A stretch of 64,000 nucleotides of DNA from Corynebacterium mycetoides (GCF_900103625.1 NZ_LT629700.1:1-64000), one strand, 5' to 3'; shown: positions 1 through 10,209, counted from the stretch's first letter. Notes: generated by a model not told the origin, from the sequence alone. A program made the numbers and translations.

Positions 1-215
1 GCGGCGAGCACGTCGGCGACGAACTTCTCCGCGGCCGTGTCCGCCTCGGTGACGACATCCGACACCGACGTCTTCTGACTCGTCTCCAGCCCGCGGTTGC
101 GCATGGACAGCGCGAGTTCGCCCGCCGTCTCGACGAGGGCGGGCGCGAGTTCGCGGTCTTCGGCGTGTTCCAAGTCGGCGATGAATGCGTGGGCTAGGTC
201 GCTCATGCCAGCCAT
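1..215 (-). CDS. Inositol monophosphatase family protein, N-terminal part (runs off the window)
   Basis: The first 72 codons or so of a phosphatase read leftward from an ATG at 215 (MAGMSDLAHAF). They align with the N-terminus of the intact gene at 39887-40702; both contain the stretch [10 protein letters not shown]. The family removes phosphate from inositol phosphates or similar sugars using metal ions; the catalytic motifs lie beyond the window edge. The start is only 29 bases from the divergent prfB start, whereas in the second copy an SMR exporter gene lies between them. A C-terminal piece of the same kind of protein appears at 23964-24357. Whether this copy is complete cannot be seen. 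Confidence 0.75.
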   Translation of the reverse strand, partial: MAGMSDLAHAFIADLEHAEDRELAPALVETAGELALSMRNRGLETSQKTSVSDVVTEADTAAEKFVADVLA

Positions 216-244
216 TATTGCGCCGTCCACTAGACTGCGCACGT

Positions 245-1346
245 ATGCAACCGGAGACTAGCGCACGCATCCAATCGCTCGACGCGACGATGACCACCAT
301 CGAGAAGGTGATGGATCTCGACGAGATGGATTCGCGGGCCCGGGAGCTGGAGAGCCAGCGGCGGACCCGAGCCTGTGGGACGACCCGGAGCACGCGCAGC
401 AGATCACCACCGAGCTGTCCAACGTCCAAGCGCGGCTGCGCAAAGTGCGCGGCTTGCGGCAGCGTCTCGACGATCTCCCCGTGATGTACGAGCTCGCGGA
501 GGAAGAGGGGGACGCTTCGCTTGCCGACGACGAACTCGCCGACCTCACCGGCGCAGTCGAATCCCTTGAGGTCACCACCATGCTCTCCGGCGAATACGAT
601 GCCCGCGAGGCGGTGGTGAATATCCGCTCCGGCGCCGGCGGCGTCGATGCCGCGGACTGGGCCGAGATGCTCATGCGCATGTACACGCGGTGGGCGGAGA
701 AGAACGGCTACAAGGTCGACATTTACGACGTCTCGTACGCGGAGGAGGCCGGCATCAAGTCGGCGACGTTCGTGGTGCACGGCGAGTACATGTACGGCCA
801 GTTGTCGGTGGAGCAGGGCGCGCACCGCCTCGTCCGCATCTCGCCCTTTGACAACCAGGGGCGCCGGCAGACCTCATTCGCCGAAGTGGAAGTGCTGCCT
901 GTCGTCGAGCAAACCGACCACATCGATATTCCGGACTCGGACATCCGCGTCGACGTCTACCGCTCGTCCGGTCCCGGCGGACAGTCAGTGAACACGACCG
1001 ACTCGGCGGTGCGCATCACCCACCTTCCCACGGAATTGTGGTCACCTGCCAGAACGAGAAATCGCAGATCCAGAACAAGGCCTCTGCGATGAACGTCCTC
1101 CAGTCCAAACTCTTGGAGCAGAAGCGCCAAGAGGAGAAAGCGGAAATGGATGCGCTCGGTGCCGGCGGCAACGCCAGCTGGGGCAACCAGATGCGCTCCT
1201 ACGTCCTGCACCCGTACCAGATGGTCAAGGACCTGCGCACAGAGTACGAAGTCAACGACCCGCAGAAGGTCCTCGACGGCGACATCGACGGCTTCCTCGA
1301 AACGGGAATCCGGTGGCGCATGGCCCAGCGGGAAGCCGGGGAGTAG
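245..1346 (+). pseudogene. prfB: Peptide chain release factor 2, first copy, two frameshifts
   Basis: The three reading frames together give a nearly complete RF2, which releases peptides at UGA and UAA. The serine-proline-phenylalanine peptide anticodon (VRISPFDN) and the GGQ catalytic motif ([10 protein letters not shown]) are both present. Compared with the intact copy at 41117-42214, one G is missing near 358 (after GAGAGCCAG) and one G near 1033 (in ACGGAATT). Either loss ends translation early. Neither site is the codon-26 programmed frameshift known from E. coli prfB. Elsewhere the protein sequence is well conserved, so the breaks are recent or are sequencing errors. It diverges from the phosphatase at 215 and, unlike the second copy, is separated from ftsE by an 8-kb island. 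Confidence 0.85.
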
Positions 1347-1373
1347 ACCGGCGGTCTGCCAGCGGCTCTGCCG

Positions 1374-2648
1374 CTACAGCGAACTCCACAGCACAGCGTC
1401 GCCGTACCAGTGGGTCAGATCGAGCGCGAGCTGGATATCGGACGCGCGCAGGGTGCCACGGTCGAGGATGTCCGGAACCGCTTGTTGCGGTACTTGACCG
1501 TATTGGGATGGGTATATAGCTGTTTGGCGGCCTCGTCCGTGCCATGGAGCAGGAACAATCGCGCGCTTTGACGCAGCAGGGCCGCGTTGTGGTCCCGCAA
1601 TGCCAGTTCGCCAGGTGTGAGCCGGACAAAGTTGGACGCGACGTCCACCTGGTCAACGAACGCCGCCGCGACAGCCGCGCCGGGAGCGGCGTAATCCACA
1701 ATGCGGGGGACGGAGCACTCTGCGCGTTGCGCTAGCTGTTGAAAGCGGCGCGTGAGCGTGTGCGTAGGCGAAGCCGGCCGCTCCTTTAGCAGACGGACCA
1801 AATGCCACGCGCGCATCTTTGGGAAGCAGTCCCGCGATCAGCTCCGCGGGTCCACTGTCGCTCGGCGCGAGGTTGAGGATCGGGTTCTTCATCCACACCC
1901 ACATCTCGCCGGGGCGGGGAAAGACGACTAGCACTTTCGAGGTCGATCCGAGTACACGGGCCATCTTCTGAGCTATCTCAACTGATTCACTCGCGGGGAG
2001 CGGCTCCGGCGACGGCATCCAGACAACCGCGGCTGCGTGTTGGCCGTCAAGAGAGTAATTCTCCACCTCGCCGGTTTGCGGTGCCTTCTCAGGTTCGGCG
2101 AGAATCGCGTTGACCGTTTCAAGAGTCGCCGTATTGCCGGGCAGGAAGAGTTCTCTAGCTCTAGGTGTAGACCTCGACGACTTTTCCTTGCACGATGAGC
2201 AAGAACTCGTGGCAGAGAGACATGGCCTCTTCGAGCAGATCGAAGTGGTCGGTCACCGAGGACACGGCATCCTGCTCCGCGAATTGCTCCTGAATGGTGA
2301 CCAGCACCGCGCGCTCGATGGCGTTCTGCCCTTGGTGGTAGGCCAAGGTGAGCGTCGTCACCGAGTAGCCGTGCCGGGCGCAAGACTGGGCGAACCGGGT
2401 GACCCCTTCCGGCAGAGCCATGTAGTTGATCGCGTCGAGGTCGAGCCTGCCCTGCAGCAAGAGCACGAGGTTGGCGATGTTCGCGTGCACGCTGTCATAG
2501 AGGTCTTCCCGCAACGACGGAGCGATGTTGGGGAAGAGAGTGTCCTCTATATATGCGTGACTGTGGAAACCAGCTCCTCGAAATTCTCTGACACTCGGTG
2601 AGCGAGAAGACCGAACTGGTCATCTTCCTGGCGTTCTGTAGCGTTCAT
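1374..2648 (-). pseudogene. PucR/CdaR-type transcriptional regulator, several frameshifts
   Basis: Joined frames give a protein of about 425 residues. The N-terminal part (MNATERQEDDQ onward, then SLREDLYDSVHANIANL) resembles the RsbRD-like region of PucR-type regulators. The C-terminal part (LFLLHGTDEAAKQLYTHPN, then TVKYR) is the helix-turn-helix end of the family. Frame breaks occur near 2548, 2162, 1757 and 1472; the last is explained by one missing G. The start codon at 2648 lies 15 bases downstream of the stop of the FAD oxidoreductase gene, so it is probably the last gene of the 5974-1374 operon and may be its local regulator. Exact break positions are approximate. Confidence 0.65.
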
Positions 2649-2663
2649 CGGGTGGGGCGGCAC

Positions 2664-4076
2664 CTAGGTTCGGCGGGCCTTGATCGCGCGGCTCGCCGCC
2701 TGCCAGCCGCTCATGCCGTGCACACCAGCGCCCGGCGGGGTCGACGCCGAGCAAAGGTAGACCCCGTCGATCCCGGTGAAGTAGGGGTCCGGAGCGAAGA
2801 TCGGGCGGGCAAGCAGCTGAATCATGTCCGACGAGCCACCAATAATGTCGCCGCCGATGTAGTTCGCGTTGTAATCCTGCACCGCTTCCGTCGAGTAGGA
2901 GACCGATTCGACGATGATGTCGCGGAAACCAGGCGCGAACCGCTCGATCTGGGTGACGATGGCTTCCGTCGCGTCCCCGCGGTATCCGGCGGGGACGTGG
3001 GCGTATGCCCAAAGCGGGTTGTAGTCGCCGCTACTGCGCGAGGGATCGGCGAGGTACTGCTGGCCGACGAGGATGAATGGCCGGTCGGACAACCCGCCTG
3101 CTGCCGCGGCCTTTTCGGCGCGGGCGACCTCGTCTGCGGTCCCGCCGACGTGAACTGTGCCCGCCTTGCGGGCCTCGGCGTTCGTCCAGGGGACTTTGCC
3201 CTTGATGACGAAGTCGACCTTGAACGCGCCGACCCCATGCCGGAAGTTGCGGTAGGCGCGTCGCTGACGTGCCGGGAGCTCATCCCCGCAGATCTTCAAC
3301 GCGATGGAAGGGCTGACGTCGAGCATGACTGCGTCGACGTTTCTAAGCTCCTTCAGTGACGTCACCTCGTGGTCGCATTCGACCTTTCCGCCCAGCTCTT
3401 CGAGCTCAGCGACCATGGCCGCAGCGATCGACCCGCTGCCACCTTCCGCGACCGGCCATCCTGCCACGTGGGCTGCGGCGGTGAGCAGGGTGCCGGCGGC
3501 CGAGCTCATCGGCGTGTCCAGCCGAGTCAAGTTGTGCGCGGCAACACCGATGTAGAGCGCCTGGGCCTCGTCCGAACGCCACCGTTTCGCTGACAGCTGT
3601 GCCGGCAGCGCCGCGTTCATTCCGAAGTAGCCGAAGGAGAGCGGGTACTTGGGAATGGTGAGCATCGGCCCGAACACGGAGCTCCCGATCTTGTCGAAGT
3701 TCGCAGCCATCGGCCCGAACGTCGCTTTCCACAGCCGTCCGTCCGAACCGAGTCCAGCGGACGTCCTCTCGATGTCCCGGTAGAGGACGCCGGCGCGGCC
3801 GCCGTCCAACGGATGGGCGAGGTCCACCTCGGGGAAAGCGAACCGCAGGCCGTGCTTGGCTAGGTCGGTCTCGCGGAAGAAGGGACTCACCACGGACATC
3901 GGGTGAACGGCGGAGCACATATCGTGGACGACACCGCTGCGCAGCGATTCATTGCTGCGCATGCCGCCGCCGGGCGTGGCCGCGGATTCATAGACAGTGA
4001 CGTCGTATCCGTTGCGGGCCAGAGTGATCCCCGCGGCCAGGCCATTGGGGCCACTGCCGACGATTGCTGCTTTCAT
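2664..4076 (-). CDS. Phytoene desaturase-like FAD-dependent oxidoreductase
   Basis: A 470-residue protein begins MKAAIVGSGPNGLAAGITLA, a classical FAD-binding Rossmann motif (GxGxxG) followed by a strand ending in E (VTVYESA). It ends with the typical CrtI/amine-oxidase C-terminal motif region (VYLCSASTPPGAGVHGMSGW). The family contains carotenoid desaturases and isomerases but also many oxidoreductases of unknown substrate; no carotenoid gene is nearby, so the substrate is unknown. The start at 4076 is supported by GAGGAGC upstream and by the Rossmann motif starting at residue 3. It lies between the DUF3556 gene and the PucR-type regulator. It is the only gene of this operon with no frameshift. 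Confidence 0.8.
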   Translation of the reverse strand: MKAAIVGSGPNGLAAGITLARNGYDVTVYESAATPGGGMRSNESLRSGVVHDMCSAVHPMSVVSPFFRETDLAKHGLRFAFPEVDLAHPLDGGRAGVLYRDIERTSAGLGSDGRLWKATFGPMAANFDKIGSSVFGPMLTIPKYPLSFGYFGMNAALPAQLSAKRWRSDEAQALYIGVAAHNLTRLDTPMSSAAGTLLTAAAHVAGWPVAEGGSGSIAAAMVAELEELGGKVECDHEVTSLKELRNVDAVMLDVSPSIALKICGDELPARQRRAYRNFRHGVGAFKVDFVIKGKVPWTNAEARKAGTVHVGGTADEVARAEKAAAAGGLSDRPFILVGQQYLADPSRSSGDYNPLWAYAHVPAGYRGDATEAIVTQIERFAPGFRDIIVESVSYSTEAVQDYNANYIGGDIIGGSSDMIQLLARPIFAPDPYFTGIDGVYLCSASTPPGAGVHGMSGWQAASRAIKARRT

Positions 4077-4155
4077 AGCGGTGCTCCTCGTTCTTAGAAG
4101 GCGATTGAAAGGTGGATCCCCCACGGCGCGGGAGGGCGCATGGGGAGAGGGCTCT

Positions 4156-5974
4156 TTAGACCTGCGGAACCGGCTGCTGTGCGTCCCGAGTGTAAAGGGC
4201 GATGCGCTCGTGCAGGAACTGGCGGCCCTGGAACTCCGGGTCCGGGTTGACGGGGATCGGACCGTTGGGCAGCCACGGCTGTTCCGAGATGCAGTCCTTG
4301 ACCTTCCACTCACCGGTTTCCAGCACGCCCAGCGCCATGTCGTAGATCACGTAGCGCTGCGTCGATTTGTGTAGGGGCTGCGATTCGACGTATGCGACGA
4401 CGCACTCGCCCGGCTTGAAGTTGAGGTGCTTCTGCACGGACGGCCAGATGGTCGGGACGTGGAAGTGGCCTTCACCGAAGTTCCAGCCCAGCAGCCATGC
4501 GGACATGTACTCGCCTTCGCGCAGTTCGTAGCCATCGACGGCGGGGCCGAGCTCGCGGGTGAGCAGCGAGAGCAAGCCGCGGCCCTGGGAGTGCATAGAG
4601 CGCCACGCGAGGACCTTGTCCATGAGCTTGAACTTAGCTTCTTCGCCGAAGCCGGCCTTGATGATCTCCTCGGGCGGGGGATAGCGCCCGGGTAGTCGGT
4701 GTACATTTTCTCGATGCCCTCCGGGGAGAAGGCCCACACGGTGCACGCCCAGTTGCCGGCGTACTGGCGCATGCTGATGAGGAACGAGATCCATTCCGGT
4801 TTGAGGTTGCCCAAGACGGGGCCAATCAGGACGCAGAAGAAGATGAATACGCCGGCCCAGACGCTGCTGATAGAACCAAGCCCGTAGCCCTCCCAAACCG
4901 GGAAGCCGAAGAAGATGAAGACTGTCAGCAGGATGTAGTGGATGTTCCACTCGAGCGGAACCGCGATCGGCATGGACAGGATGATGACGATGTGCATGCC
5001 GATGATGACGAACGCTGCAATGGCGGCCGCGTAGAAGTTGCCGGACAGCAGCAGGACCAGCGGGCAGATCAGCTCGACGACGGTTCCGAGCACGTGCGCC
5101 ATGGCGAGGGACAGCCACGACGGCTGGAGGTCGTGCGGGTGCTTGCGGAAGAAGAGGCGGCTAACGCGCTTGCTGAGCATGTACGGAGCGTTGGCCATCA
5201 TGACCGGAACGACGTACTCGAAGTGGCGGCCGAACTTGGACACGCCGGCACCCATCCAGACGAGGACGATGATCATCTTCACGCCAATGATGTAGTCGTG
5301 GGGTTCAGAACCAGCGCGAAGAGTAGCGCGAGGAAGTACTGGTCGTTGCGCATGCCGAGGAAGAGGTGCTGGCAGCGGTACCCCAGGAACAGGATGAGAA
5401 CGAGTGGAACCAGAATCGACCACATTGGCAGCATGCCGCCGTCTGCCCCGGGATGTACTCGGCAACGTAATCGTGGTTAGTGGGTGGAATGACGATGCCT
5501 ACGACCAGGGAAAGCGCCAGCGCGTAGTAGACGGCCACGTCCACGATCGAGCGGGTGTCACCGCCCTGGCCCGGCAGCCGTCCGCCGAATGGAGGGCGCT
5601 TGATCACTCCGACCTTCGACCAGTACTTGTTGGCTCCGAAGCGCGGCACGTAGTGGAAGCCCGCAGGGCCAGAGCTGGCGCCGAGACCGCAGAGCTCCCA
5701 GAGGATCGCGAACAAGAGGAACTTCTGGTAGACGATCGGCTCCGCCCACCAGTTGCTCACGTTGAGGGGGTTACCAACGCCAGCGAAAAGCGTCGAAACA
5801 GTCAAGCCGATGACCACGTAGGCCGTGCACTTGAACAGGTAGAAGAGCCTGCTTTGGGGAGCCGAGCCCGATCTCTGCGAGGCTCGCACCTGAGAGCCGC
5901 AGACGCTCACTCAGGCTAAGTTTCTTGTACTCCTCGTAGGGCGTATCGAGGAGGTCGGGTGTAGACCAAGCCAT
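4156..5974 (-). pseudogene. DUF3556 multi-pass membrane protein, four frameshifts
   Basis: The joined frames give about 600 residues with many hydrophobic segments, beginning MAWSTPDLLDTPYEEYKK after a good ribosome site (AAGGAGAG). The features WWAEPIVYQKFLLFAILWE, FGANKYWSK and a soluble C-terminal domain (WNFGEGHFHVPTIWPSVQ) match what I recall of the actinobacterial DUF3556 family, whose function is unknown. Frame breaks lie near 5851, 5440, 5300 and 4680. The last two are each explained by loss of one base from a G/C run, and the one at 5440 by loss of one base. First gene of an operon with the FAD oxidoreductase and the regulator. The breaks may be sequencing errors rather than true decay. 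Confidence 0.7.
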
Positions 5975-6051
5975 CGGTCTCTCCTTTCAATGTCTGGTTC
6001 TCCGATCCCGCTGCGCAAGGCGGGACCCGTTGTAGGTACCGCCCGTCTACC

Positions 6052-6068
6052 CCGGAGACCGTCTCCGG
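6052..6068. promoter_or_regulatory. 17-bp perfect palindrome, candidate operator
   Basis: CCGGAGAC-C-GTCTCCGG is a perfect inverted repeat of eight bases around one central base, 78 bases upstream of the DUF3556 start codon. It has no T-run, so it is not an obvious terminator. The regulator encoded at the end of this operon is one candidate ligand; this is inference. Confidence 0.4.
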
Positions 6069-6070
6069 AC

Positions 6071-6086
6071 TGTGATGTGGCTTACA
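6071..6086. promoter_or_regulatory. Weak GlxR/CRP-like site
   Basis: TGTGATGTGGCTTACA matches 14 of 16 positions of the corynebacterial GlxR pattern TGTGANNTANNTCACA. It lies about 100 bases upstream of the DUF3556 operon. Weak evidence alone; a similar site with the same number of mismatches precedes the acyl-CoA ligase gene. Confidence 0.3.
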
Positions 6087-6221
6087 GGATTGAGGCTTAA
6101 CCATAAGAGGAGGCTGACACTCTCAACAATGTTTGTGTGGCTAAACAATTGAGCGATCTTTATGCCGCGCGTACAAAACATGGCTTTGACATGCAAGAAC
6201 GAAACCGCCAGACATTTAGAT

Positions 6222-6274
6222 GTGCAAAACAAAAGCGGTGGCGGCCACCTGAAAGAGGTGGCTGCCACCGCTTG
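6222..6274 (-). terminator. Rho-independent terminator of the CoA-transferase operon
   Basis: On the minus strand a long hairpin (AAGCGGTGGC pairing with GCCACCGCTT, loop inside) at 6232-6274 is followed by TTTTGTTTTG. It lies 38 bases past the CoA-transferase stop codon. Confidence 0.85.
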
Positions 6275-6311
6275 AGCGAAAGAGGGGCGGGAGCGGATCC
6301 CGCAGGCGCGA

Positions 6312-7799
6312 CTACAGCGCTACCGTGTAATCCGCCACGGTGTTGTCGGCGATGTCCTGCTCCGTCACTCCGGGTGCGAGTTCAACGAGCTTCAGCCCGT
6401 TCTCGTCCACCGTGAAGACGCACAGGTTCGTGATGATGGTGTCCACCGCGCCCTTGGCGGTCAGCGGCAGTGTGCACTCCTTGAGGATGCGCGAGGAGCC
6501 GTCCTTGCGGGCGACGTGGTCCATGATCGCGATGACCTTTCGGGCGCCCTTGACCAAGTCCATGGCGCCGCCCATGCCGGTCATCTTCTTGCCGGGGATG
6601 CTCCAGTTGGCAATGTCGCCGTTTTGCGATACCTCCATCGCGCCGAGGATCGCGGTGTCGACGTGTCCGCCGCGGATCATCGCGAACGATGTGGAAGAGC
6701 TGAAGGTGGCACCGCCCGGCAGGATCGTCACCGATTCCTTGCCGGCGTTGATGATGTCGGGGTCGACCTCGTCCTCGTAGGGGTAGGGACCAGTCTTCAG
6801 GATGCCGTTCTCGGACTGGAGAGTGATGTGGATGTCGGCGGGAATGTAGTTCGCCACCGCCGTCGGCATGCCGATGCCGAGGTTGACGTACTCTCCGTCC
6901 TTAAGCTCTTGGGCTGCGCGCTCCGCAATCTCCAATCGCGACCAGCCCTTCTTCGGCTCGTCGCTAGCCGCGGCTTCGCTCGCGGCGGGGGCTTCCTCTG
7001 TGGGCGCCTCTTCGCGCGGGCGGACCGTCGATCGTTCGATGAACTTGCTCGTCGCCTGCTCCGGTGTCAGCGGCAAGATCCGGTCGACGAAGATGCCGGG
7101 CACGTCGATCTCGTCGGGGTCCAGATCACCGGTTTCCACCATGTGCTCCACCTCGACGACGGTGATCTTCCCGCAGGTGGCGGCGTCAGCGTTGAAGTTG
7201 CCGGCGGTGCGGCGGAAAATCAGGTTGCCCTCCGGATCGGCCTTATGCGCTCGGAGCAGCGCGAAGTCAGTGATAACAGACTCCTCGAGAACATACGTCC
7301 GCGTCTCGCCCTTGAACTCGAATTCGCGGGTCTCGAGCGGCTCGGATGTCTTCACGAGCTCGCCCTCGGAGTTGTACAGCGACGGCAGGCCTCCGTCTGC
7401 GCGGGCGGTGTCCACGCCGGTCGCGGTGTAGAACGCGGGGATGCCGGCACCGCCAGCGCGCATCTTCTCGGCCAAGGTGCCTTGGGGGATGAGGTCCACT
7501 TCGATCTCGCCATTGAAGTACTGGCGCTCGAATTCCTTGTTGAAGCCAAAGAAGGAGCCGCAGAACTTGCTCACCTGCTTCGACTGGAACAGTGTGGAGA
7601 GACCGAGGTGCCGGTCGTCGATCATCGTTCCAGGGTTATTCGAGTAGACCGTGAGGTCCTTGACTCCCGTTCCGACGATCCCATCGAGCAGAACGAGCGG
7701 GTTGCCGCAGACACCGAAGCCGCCGACGGCCAGCGTCATGCCGTCTTCGAGTCCCTCGAGCGCCTGTTCCGGGCCATCGACGATTTTGGAAAAAGTCAT
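6312..7799 (-). CDS. 3-oxoacid CoA-transferase, A and B subunits fused
   Basis: A 495-residue protein fuses both halves of a type I CoA-transferase. Residues 1 to about 245 resemble subunit A ([17 protein letters not shown]). An Ala/Glu/Pro-rich linker ([18 protein letters not shown]) follows. The B half contains [13 protein letters not shown] sequence ([16 protein letters not shown]) and the catalytic glutamate in SENGIL. Such enzymes move CoA between succinyl-CoA and acetoacetate or 3-oxoadipate. In many bacteria the subunits are separate genes, so the natural fusion is notable. The start at 7799 is chosen because MTFSKIVDG is preceded by AAAGGAAG and matches family N-termini. It lies 35 bases after the acyl-CoA ligase gene, in one operon. 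Confidence 0.85.
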   Translation of the reverse strand: MTFSKIVDGPEQALEGLEDGMTLAVGGFGVCGNPLVLLDGIVGTGVKDLTVYSNNPGTMIDDRHLGLSTLFQSKQVSKFCGSFFGFNKEFERQYFNGEIEVDLIPQGTLAEKMRAGGAGIPAFYTATGVDTARADGGLPSLYNSEGELVKTSEPLETREFEFKGETRTYVLEESVITDFALLRAHKADPEGNLIFRRTAGNFNADAATCGKITVVEVEHMVETGDLDPDEIDVPGIFVDRILPLTPEQATSKFIERSTVRPREEAPTEEAPAASEAAASDEPKKGWSRLEIAERAAQELKDGEYVNLGIGMPTAVANYIPADIHITLQSENGILKTGPYPYEDEVDPDIINAGKESVTILPGGATFSSSTSFAMIRGGHVDTAILGAMEVSQNGDIANWSIPGKKMTGMGGAMDLVKGARKVIAIMDHVARKDGSSRILKECTLPLTAKGAVDTIITNLCVFTVDENGLKLVELAPGVTEQDIADNTVADYTVAL

Positions 7800-7834
7800 A
7801 AGGCTTCCTTTCGGGAATTGGATTTCAAAAGTGG

Positions 7835-9349
7835 TTAGCCGAGAAAGTCGTCTTTCGCGATATTCCGGAGAGTCGGTTTGTCGACTTTGCCCACCGGGTT
7901 GCGGGGGAGGTCCTCCACCGCGGAGATATGCACGGGCCACTTCACCTTTGCCAGCTGCGGGCGGACGTGGTCGAGGATCGCGTCAGTGTCCACCGCGGAC
8001 GGGTTCGAGTTGCTCACGTACGCCACCGGCACCTCGCCGAGCACCTCGTGCGGAAGCCCGACAACTGCGGACTCGACGACGTCCGGGTGAGTGTTGAGAG
8101 CGGCCTCGATCTCGGACGGGTAGAGGTTCTCGCCGCCGCGGATGATCATGTCCTTGATGCGGTCCACGAGGAACAGGAATCCGTTCTCGTCGAGGTAGCC
8201 GACATCGCCGGTGTGAAGCCAGCCATCGACGATCGTCTTCGCGGTTTCCTCGGGCTTGTTGAGGTAGCCGACCATGACGTTGTCGCCCTTGATCACCACT
8301 TCGCCGGGCTCGCCGACCGGTAGGAAGTTGCCGTCCTCATCCATGATCCGGACTTCCTGGCCGGGAAGAGCGCGGCCGACGGTGCCGGAGGGTGGGTCGT
8401 CGTCAAGCCGAACGGCGGTGGAGCCGACCGTTCCTTCGGTGAGGCCGTACGCCCCGCGGATCTTCACGCCGTACTTCTGCTCGAACGACTCGATGAGCTG
8501 GATCGAGGCGGGAGCGGCGCCGCAGACAGCGAACTTGAGGCTGGAGAAGTCCACGCCGGAGTCGGGCGGGAGCTGCAGCAGGTAGGCGAATATCGCCGGT
8601 ACCGCGGAAAAGTACGTCGGACGGTACTCCGCGACCGCGGTGATGAACTCCATGGGATTGAATCGGTCGAGGATGCTCACCTTGCCGCCGCGGCTGTAAG
8701 GAGCGAGGAAGCTGACCAGGATCGCGTTGGAGTGGAACAGCGGCAACGGCATGAGTGCGTTAATCTCTCCGCCCATGTCCAGCGCGCCCGAGATGCTGTT
8801 CACCATCGCGTTCAGGTTCTTGTGGCTGAGCAGCACGCCCTTCGGGCGGCCGGTGGAGCCCGAGGTGTAGACGATGAGCGCGATGTCGTCGGGAGTGGGC
8901 AAGTCAGGCAGAGCCAGCGGGGAACTGGAATCCTCGTGGGTCGGGTGCTGGCCGGAAACAGCGAGTTCGAACAAGGGAAGGACCCGGGCGCCGGGGAAGC
9001 ACTCTTCCGGTTGGCGCGCAGCGAAGTCGTTCGTCGTCACGACGACCTTCGCGCCGGAGTCCTCGACCTGGTAGGCGGATTCGGTCGCGGTGAACGTCGG
9101 GTTCATTGGCGTCACTGCCGCGCGGAGGCGCCACGCGGCACCCATCACGGTGAGGAGTTCAAGGCGGTTGGGCAGGAACGTGGCGACGACATCCCCGGGG
9201 CCGACTCCCAGGGTGGACAACTGGCGGGCGAGGATCTCGACTTCCTCTGCGAATTCTTGTCCGGTGAGCTCACGGAATGAATCCCGCAGCCGAGTTCCTT
9301 CGATGCCTTGGTGCAGTTCGTGCCATGGTTGGTAGCTGTAGTCCGCCAC
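7835..9349 (-). CDS. Class I adenylate-forming acyl-CoA ligase
   Basis: A 504-residue AMP-binding enzyme that activates a carboxylic acid as an acyl-adenylate and then transfers it to CoA. The P-loop-like motif [11 protein letters not shown] is present, as are GAYGLTEGT, the hinge motif [19 protein letters not shown] and the C-terminal lysine region RNPVGKVDK. Substrate is unknown; it resembles medium- and long-chain fatty acid or carnitine/crotonobetaine ligases. The start is a GTG at 9349 preceded by AGGAGG. First gene of a two-gene operon with the CoA-transferase, divergent from ftsE. Together with the neighbouring DUF3556/FAD oxidoreductase operon it suggests catabolism or remodelling of an acyl compound. 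Confidence 0.85.
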   Translation of the reverse strand: MADYSYQPWHELHQGIEGTRLRDSFRELTGQEFAEEVEILARQLSTLGVGPGDVVATFLPNRLELLTVMGAAWRLRAAVTPMNPTFTATESAYQVEDSGAKVVVTTNDFAARQPEECFPGARVLPLFELAVSGQHPTHEDSSSPLALPDLPTPDDIALIVYTSGSTGRPKGVLLSHKNLNAMVNSISGALDMGGEINALMPLPLFHSNAILVSFLAPYSRGGKVSILDRFNPMEFITAVAEYRPTYFSAVPAIFAYLLQLPPDSGVDFSSLKFAVCGAAPASIQLIESFEQKYGVKIRGAYGLTEGTVGSTAVRLDDDPPSGTVGRALPGQEVRIMDEDGNFLPVGEPGEVVIKGDNVMVGYLNKPEETAKTIVDGWLHTGDVGYLDENGFLFLVDRIKDMIIRGGENLYPSEIEAALNTHPDVVESAVVGLPHEVLGEVPVAYVSNSNPSAVDTDAILDHVRPQLAKVKWPVHISAVEDLPRNPVGKVDKPTLRNIAKDDFLG

Positions 9350-9363
9350 ATTTCCTCCTTGGT

Positions 9364-9379
9364 TGTGATCTGTTTAACA
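9364..9379. promoter_or_regulatory. Weak GlxR/CRP-like site upstream of the acyl-CoA ligase
   Basis: TGTGATCTGTTTAACA matches 14 of 16 positions of the GlxR pattern. It lies just 15 bases before the GTG start, so if real it would more likely repress. The region 9380-9507 also holds the divergent promoters for the ligase and ftsE. Confidence 0.25.
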
Positions 9380-9507
9380 GCCACTATAAAACCTTTCTAA
9401 GCAAAACATCTTGAAGTTTCCTGATCGGCTCAGAACATCCTGTGTCACCTGCGATTTTTAGGGGCGAGATTTCTATTACGGGAGGCTCGCGAACTAGAGT
9501 GACGTGA

Positions 9508-10209
9508 GTGATCACCTTCTCCAACGTGACAAAGGTCTACCCGACTTCGACGCGGCCGGCGCTCGACAACGTCTCGCTGACCATTGATAACGGCGAGTTC
9601 GTCTTCCTCATTGGCCCGTCCGGTTCGGGCAAGTCCTCGTTCCTCGAGCTGCTCATCCGCGAGGAGAACGTCACCTCTGGGGACATCCACTTCGACGGGT
9701 TCCATGTGAATGCGCTCAAGGGGAAGGATGTCAACAAACTCCGGCAGTCGATCGGTTACGTCTTTCAAGACTTCCGTCTGCTGCCCAAGCTGTCCGTCTA
9801 CGACAACGTCGCTTTCGCGCTCGAAGTGATTGGCAAACCGAAGTCGAAGATCGAGAAACTCGTGCCGGAAGCGCTCGAAATCGTTGGCCTCGACGCCAAA
9901 GCGAACCGCATGCCGGGCGAGCTTTCCGGCGGCGAGCAGCAACGCGTCGCCATCGCCCGCGCGTTCGTGGACAGGCCACCGCTTTTGCTTGCCGACGAAC
10001 CCACCGGCAACCTCGACCCCTCCACCGCCGACGACATCATGGCGCTGCTCGCCCGCATCAACAGGATGGGCACGACAGTGGTGATGTCCACCCACAACGC
10101 GCGCGCCGTCAACGACATGCGAAAGCGGGTCATCGAGCTCCATTTGGGCAAGGTCATGCGCGACGACGCCCACGGCATCTACGGGGTCCACGGCTCCACC
10201 AACGTTTAA
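9508..10209 (+). CDS. ftsE: Cell division ATP-binding protein FtsE, first copy
   Basis: The ATPase of the FtsEX complex, which couples ATP hydrolysis at the division site to activation of peptidoglycan hydrolases. The 233-residue protein has Walker [10 protein letters not shown], signature LSGGEQQR, Walker [10 protein letters not shown] and the switch histidine in STHN. The start is GTG (GTGATCACC), as in the second copy. It is clearly diverged from the copy at 42236-42928, roughly four-fifths identical by eye, more like an orthologue from another species than a recent duplicate. Followed by ftsX after 23 bases. No frame defects, unlike prfB in the same block. Confidence 0.93.
   Translation: MITFSNVTKVYPTSTRPALDNVSLTIDNGEFVFLIGPSGSGKSSFLELLIREENVTSGDIHFDGFHVNALKGKDVNKLRQSIGYVFQDFRLLPKLSVYDNVAFALEVIGKPKSKIEKLVPEALEIVGLDAKANRMPGELSGGEQQRVAIARAFVDRPPLLLADEPTGNLDPSTADDIMALLARINRMGTTVVMSTHNARAVNDMRKRVIELHLGKVMRDDAHGIYGVHGSTNV

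Larger units (their letters stand above)
5975..6221. promoter_or_regulatory. Intergenic promoter region of the DUF3556 operon
   Basis: No gene is visible between the DUF3556 start (5974) and the terminator of the CoA-transferase operon. The stretch 6085-6225 is A+T-richer than its surroundings and probably holds the leftward promoter. It contains a 17-base palindrome and a CRP-like half-matched site, listed separately. Confidence 0.4.

Noticed and set aside
843-857. prfB programmed frameshift site (CTTTGAC is present)
   Set aside because: This CTTTGAC encodes the in-frame Pro-Phe-Asp after the SPF motif, far from codon 26; the real frame breaks are elsewhere and are single-base losses.
6516-7838. 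440-codon plus-strand reading frame opposite the CoA-transferase gene
   Set aside because: It is the antisense shadow of a strongly supported gene in high-GC DNA and has no recognisable motifs.
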